This document shows, piece by piece, positions 5,711 through 8,483 of a DNA stretch of 8,483 nt. This DNA comes from an uncultured Spirochaetaceae bacterium. Lineage in GTDB: Bacteria; Spirochaetota; Spirochaetia; Treponematales; Treponemataceae. The position numbers and the translations under genes are program-made. The notes below the pieces were generated by a model that worked only from the letters and a program-made list of their open reading frames with translations, searched no databases and had not been told where the DNA came from. Position 1 is the first letter of the stretch, and the number at the start of each line of letters is the position of its first letter. The stretch spans positions 1 to 8,483 of the forward strand of contig CACYDQ010000185.1 in the NCBI GenBank assembly GCA_902773215.1, given 5' to 3'.

Positions 5711-6456
5711 CGGCCGCGTTTGCCATCCCCGTCTACCGGCACGGTAAACCCCTTGCCTCTGTCGTCAGAAGCCTGATTCCCTACGGCCTCCCGATAATCG
5801 TCGTTGATGACGGGAACGAGGGCGAGGACAGGGAACTTGTCGCCGCCGCCGGAACGCTGTCCGAGCTTGCCAGCGTTGTCCGCCTGGAGAAAAACGGGGG
5901 CAAGGGCCGGGCGATGAATGCCGCCGTGCGGGCCGCGCTGGACAGGGGCATAGACCACCTCTTCCAGCTCGACGCGGACGGGCAGCATGACCCTGCGGCC
6001 TGCGGGGACTTTCTTGCGGCGGCGGAGGAGAATCCTGATGCAATCATCTGCGGTTACCCTGTCTATGACGAGACTGTCCCTGGCTACCGGAAGAAGGGCA
6101 GGGAGTTTTCCAACGGCTGGGCACGGATAGTCACTCTTGACGGCCGCATACAGGACGTGCTCTGCGGCTTCAGAATCTACCCCCTGCTCCCGCACTACGC
6201 GGGTCTCTTGGACAGGCATGCCCTGCTGGATGCCCGCATGGGATACGACGTGGACATACTCGTGCACCTGCTTTGGAGAGGCGTTCCCCTCGTCAACAAG
6301 GGAGTACGGGTGACTTACCCGGCGGACGGGGTCTCCAATTTCCGCATGTTCCATGACAACGTGAGGATTTCCCTGACCTTTACCCGCCTCTTTGTGGGGA
6401 TGCTGCTCCGCCTGCCCCTGCTTTTGTGGCGGGCGTGGAAGAGGGGCCGGGGATGA
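5707..6456 (+). CDS. Family 2 glycosyltransferase (ApeJ N-terminal equivalent)
   Basis: This is a 249-residue GT-A fold glycosyltransferase of family GT2. Visible are the N-terminal strand AFAIPVYRHGKPL, nucleotide-binding IVVDDG (31-36), GGKGRAMN (64-71), the metal-binding QLDADGQHD (87-95, DXD at 89-91), and CGFRIYP (153-159) near the acceptor site. A hydrophobic stretch near the C-terminus (about 225-241) may bind the membrane. It likely transfers a sugar from a nucleotide- or lipid-linked donor to the APE lipid anchor; the donor is not predictable. It starts with GTG, whose GTGA overlaps the dehydratase stop. In E. coli, as I recall, this domain and the following acyltransferase are one protein, ApeJ; here a TGA at 6454-6456 separates them and the next gene has its own ATG. 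Confidence 0.9.
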   Translation: MTAAFAIPVYRHGKPLASVVRSLIPYGLPIIVVDDGNEGEDRELVAAAGTLSELASVVRLEKNGGKGRAMNAAVRAALDRGIDHLFQLDADGQHDPAACGDFLAAAEENPDAIICGYPVYDETVPGYRKKGREFSNGWARIVTLDGRIQDVLCGFRIYPLLPHYAGLLDRHALLDARMGYDVDILVHLLWRGVPLVNKGVRVTYPADGVSNFRMFHDNVRISLTFTRLFVGMLLRLPLLLWRAWKRGRG

Positions 6457-7451
6457 GCGTGTCCGTCTCTCACTGGTCCCGGCAAAAGGAGGTGACGGGA
6501 AGCGACGTCCCCATACGCATCCTTATCTTCCTCGTCAGGATTCTTCCTTTTCCTGTCCTGGCATGCATGGTGCCCTTTGTCAGTTTCTTCTATTATATAT
6601 CCTCCCCGCAGGTCAGGAAGGCGGCGGAAGAGTATCAGCGGAGGCTTGTCGCGTTCTCGGGCGGGAAGGCCCTCCGCCGGCCCAATGCGTATGCGCAGGT
6701 AACATCCTTCTCCCTCTGTCTGGTGGAGAAGCTTGCGGCATGGAGCGGCAAGGCGAGCCTGGACGACGTGATTTTCCACGATGACGACGTGGTGGACTTG
6801 AAGAATCGGCTTTCCGAGGGGAAGGGGGCCATGCTGATAAGCTCCCACCTGGGAAACATGGAGCTTCTCCGCTGCCTGGCGAGCTACGGGCAGACCGGGG
6901 TGGACAGGAAGGTTCCCGTCACGGTGATAATGGACGTGCAGATGAGCCAGCACTTTACGGGCGCAATAAACAGGATGAACTCCCGCTACCGGCTGGACAT
7001 ACTCCCCGCGTCCCAGATAGGGGTGGACAGCCTGGAGCGTCTGCAGGAGACCCTTTCTGCCGGGGGCCTGGTCGTCATAGCGGGGGACCGGACGTCGGCA
7101 TCCGACCCGGGGCGGAGCTTCAGGGTGAGCTTCCTTGGATGCGACGCGCCTTTCCCTTACGGCAGCTTTATGCTCGCTTCCCTTCTGAACGTTCCGCTTT
7201 ACTTTGTCTTTTCGCTCAGGGAGAGGGGCAGTTTTTTCCGCCCCCGCTACAATATGTTCGTCACGAAGTCGGACATCGGCTTTGACTGCCCCCGCAAGGA
7301 GCGCAAGGCGCGGGTGGAATTCCTCTGCCGTCAGTTCGCGGGGCTGTTGGAGCGCCGCTGCCTTGAGTACCCCTACCAATGGTATAACTTTTTCGATTTC
7401 TGGTTGTTTCAAGGGACAGAAGGAAAAAACGAAGATGCAGCTGCTGACTGA
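6453..7451 (+). CDS. HtrB/LpxL-like lipid acyltransferase (ApeJ C-terminal equivalent)
   Basis: This is a 332-residue acyltransferase of the LpxL/HtrB superfamily, closest in pattern to COG4261. It has the HX4E catalytic motif SHLGNME (131-137; H132, E137), GDRTS (211-215), and the aromatic C-terminal block YPYQWYNFFDFW (306-317). A hydrophobic segment at about 21-50 should anchor it in the inner membrane. The opening HWSRQKE resembles the beginning of the acyltransferase half of ApeJ fusions. I chose the ATG at 6453, which forms ATGA with the glycosyltransferase stop and has a purine-rich AGAGGGG upstream, over the in-frame ATG at 6426. It probably acylates the sugar or lipid anchor, using either a fatty acyl or the aryl polyene chain from an ACP. 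It overlaps the thioesterase gene by 17 nt. Confidence 0.9.
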   Translation: MSVSVSHWSRQKEVTGSDVPIRILIFLVRILPFPVLACMVPFVSFFYYISSPQVRKAAEEYQRRLVAFSGGKALRRPNAYAQVTSFSLCLVEKLAAWSGKASLDDVIFHDDDVVDLKNRLSEGKGAMLISSHLGNMELLRCLASYGQTGVDRKVPVTVIMDVQMSQHFTGAINRMNSRYRLDILPASQIGVDSLERLQETLSAGGLVVIAGDRTSASDPGRSFRVSFLGCDAPFPYGSFMLASLLNVPLYFVFSLRERGSFFRPRYNMFVTKSDIGFDCPRKERKARVEFLCRQFAGLLERRCLEYPYQWYNFFDFWLFQGTEGKNEDAAAD

Positions 7452-7863
7452 GGAGATAACGTTCCCCGTTGAGTTCTACGATGCGGACTCCATGCGGATT
7501 GTCTGGCACGGGAACTATATCAAGTATATGGAGAAGGCCCGCTGTGCCTTGCTGGACAAGATAGGTTTCGGCTATCTGGAGATGGCCCGGTCGGGCTACT
7601 CATTCCCCATCGTCGATGTCCGCGTCAAGTACATCCGTTCCCTCCGCTTCGGGGAGAGGGTGCGGGCGGTTGCGACCCTTGCCGAATACGAGGCATGCAT
7701 CAAGATAAAATTCGAGTTCTATAATGCCGGCACGGGTGAGCTGACGACCAGGGCGGAGAGCACTCAGATGGCCGTGTCAGATGAGAGCGGGGAGAGCTGC
7801 TTTATTACGCCCCAGCCCTTCAGGGACAAGGTGGAGGCATTGCTCGGCGGAGGTGAGAAATGA
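7435..7863 (+). CDS. apeK: ApeK-like acyl thioesterase (YbgC/4HBT hotdog family)
   Basis: This is a 142-residue hotdog thioesterase. The family signature is FYDADSMRIVWHGNYIKYMEKAR (residues 14-36), with the probable catalytic aspartate D18 and H25 in the position shared with YbgC and 4-hydroxybenzoyl-CoA thioesterases. Length is standard for the family. In APE clusters it may release or proofread acyl-ACP/CoA intermediates; its exact substrate is unknown. The ATG at 7435 follows a GAAGGA site about 10 nt upstream and overlaps the acyltransferase stop by 17 nt. An in-frame extension to 7204 would read through the acyltransferase gene with Ser/Arg-rich non-conserved sequence and is rejected. 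The stop overlaps the next start by ATGA. Confidence 0.9.
   Translation: MQLLTEEITFPVEFYDADSMRIVWHGNYIKYMEKARCALLDKIGFGYLEMARSGYSFPIVDVRVKYIRSLRFGERVRAVATLAEYEACIKIKFEFYNAGTGELTTRAESTQMAVSDESGESCFITPQPFRDKVEALLGGGEK
7849..7856 (+). promoter_or_regulatory. Ribosome binding site of the LolA-like gene
   Basis: GGAGGTGA, a near-perfect anti-Shine-Dalgarno match, begins the spacing to the ATG at 7860 (6 nt from GGAGG). It lies in the last codons of the thioesterase gene and fixes the start of the downstream gene. Confidence 0.85.
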
Positions 7864-8483
7864 TATGCGGAATCAATGCAAAGCGTTTCGGGTCTGTTTT
7901 TCTGGCAGTGCTCTTTTCTGTCTCTGCGTGCATTGCGCCGTGCGCCGCCACTTCTGCTCCCAGTCTTGACTCCGTCTGCCGCGAGCTTACGGTATACAAG
8001 GTGACCTCGGGCTCTTTCGTTCAGGAGCGGACGGCTGCGAACCTCAAGAGACCGCTCAGGTCGCAGGGCACGTTCGTGATATGCGATGAGGGAATCGCCT
8101 GGAAGACCGAGAAGCCTGTTTCCTCTCTGCTTGCGGTCAGCCGGGACAAAATCATACAGGCGGCCCCGGACGGCAGGAAAACCGTGATTGACGGCTCGGG
8201 GAACGAGACGTTCAAGAACATTGCCGGGACGCTGGCGACGGTATTCTCCGGGGACAGGACGGAACTGGAAAAGAACTTTTACGTCTCCTTCTCCACGAAC
8301 GGAAGTTCCCCGGACGGGAATGGCTGGATGATACGGCTCTTGCCAAAAGACAGCACGATTGCCGCCGCAATGAAAAGCATCGTGATGGAAGGGACAAGCG
8401 GGAAGGAATCCTTCATCAGCTCCGTCAGCATCGAGGAGCAGGGCGGGGCGGGCATACGCTACATTTTTTCCGATCAAGTTCAC
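7860..8483 (+). CDS. apeL: ApeL-like LolA-type outer membrane lipid/lipoprotein carrier, partial
   Basis: The reading frame is open from ATG 7860 to the right edge, giving 208 residues with no stop, so the C-terminus is missing. A signal peptide is clear: basic KRF (8-10), hydrophobic core about 12-26, and either signal peptidase I cleavage after CAA (28-30) or a lipobox VSAC with Cys24. The mature part follows the LolA pattern: LTVYKVTSGSFVQER (43-57, with the F-x-Q-x-R element), LKRPLRSQGTFVIC (62-75) and GIAWKTEKP (78-86). LolA folds carry lipoproteins or lipids across the periplasm; in APE loci this member is thought to work with the ApeM exporter to deliver product to the outer membrane. 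The start forms ATGA with the thioesterase stop. Confidence 0.88.
   Translation, partial: MICGINAKRFGSVFLAVLFSVSACIAPCAATSAPSLDSVCRELTVYKVTSGSFVQERTAANLKRPLRSQGTFVICDEGIAWKTEKPVSSLLAVSRDKIIQAAPDGRKTVIDGSGNETFKNIAGTLATVFSGDRTELEKNFYVSFSTNGSSPDGNGWMIRLLPKDSTIAAAMKSIVMEGTSGKESFISSVSIEEQGGAGIRYIFSDQVH

Noticed and set aside
5674..6354. 226-residue minus-strand reading frame
   Set aside because: Antisense to the glycosyltransferase with its DXD motif; no independent support.
6315..7412. 365-residue minus-strand reading frame
   Set aside because: It is antisense to the LpxL-like acyltransferase. Despite its length, composition is His/Arg/Pro-rich with no recognisable fold, and no ribosome binding site was evident.
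7764..8483. 239-residue open minus-strand frame at the right edge
   Set aside because: The plus strand here encodes a LolA-like protein with signal peptide, ribosome binding site and family motifs, so the minus frame is a shadow.
1..8483. CRISPR arrays, insertion sequences, integrases or long repeats
   Set aside because: None seen: no regularly spaced repeats, no transposase or recombinase motifs, and almost the whole window is accounted for by the ape-type genes.

Overview
The window is GC-rich by eye and carries most of an aryl polyene (APE) biosynthesis and export cluster, close in gene content to the ape loci of Escherichia coli CFT073 and Xenorhabdus. It also holds a tRNA-Pro gene at the left edge. 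The host is a diderm bacterium: the cluster encodes a periplasmic LolA-type carrier, and APE pigments are outer-membrane lipids. The tRNA gene lacks an encoded CCA, which argues against enteric gammaproteobacteria. Frequent ATA (Ile) and AGG (Arg) codons also look un-enteric. I cannot name a genus.

Layout. (1) 13-119: tRNA-Pro(CGG) with a UUCG-loop intrinsic terminator. (2) 140-2760, minus strand, transcribed leftward: ApeB-like methyltransferase, ApeC-like truncated ketosynthase/chain-length factor and ApeD-like PlsC acyltransferase, separated by gaps of 9 and 2 nt. (3) 2761-2847: a compact divergent control region with two good sigma-70-type promoters whose -35 boxes are 12 bp apart. (4) 2848-8483, plus strand: two acyl carrier proteins (ApeE, ApeF), a membrane protein fused to an acyl-AMP ligase (ApeG+ApeH), an ApeI-like hotdog dehydratase, a family 2 glycosyltransferase and an HtrB/LpxL-like acyltransferase (together equivalent to ApeJ), a YbgC-like thioesterase (ApeK), and the start of a LolA-like carrier (ApeL), which runs off the right edge. 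All seven plus-strand junctions overlap.

How the parts probably work together, by homology to known APE systems: the ligase activates an aromatic acid and loads it on an ACP; ketosynthases (ApeC here, its partners not in the window) extend it; the hotdog dehydratase helps make the polyene; the methyltransferase decorates the aryl ring; the glycosyltransferase and two acyltransferases build or join the sugar-lipid anchor; the thioesterase releases or edits acyl chains; and the LolA-like protein moves product towards the outer membrane. The ApeM exporter, ApeO/ApeR ketosynthases, ApeP and ApeQ are not seen and would be expected beyond the right edge.

This is a recognisable pathway rather than an unknown one. 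The most distinctive points are the ApeG-ApeH fusion, the ApeJ function split over two genes, the divergent arrangement of B-C-D, and promoters placed so that both first genes appear to be leaderless or almost so.
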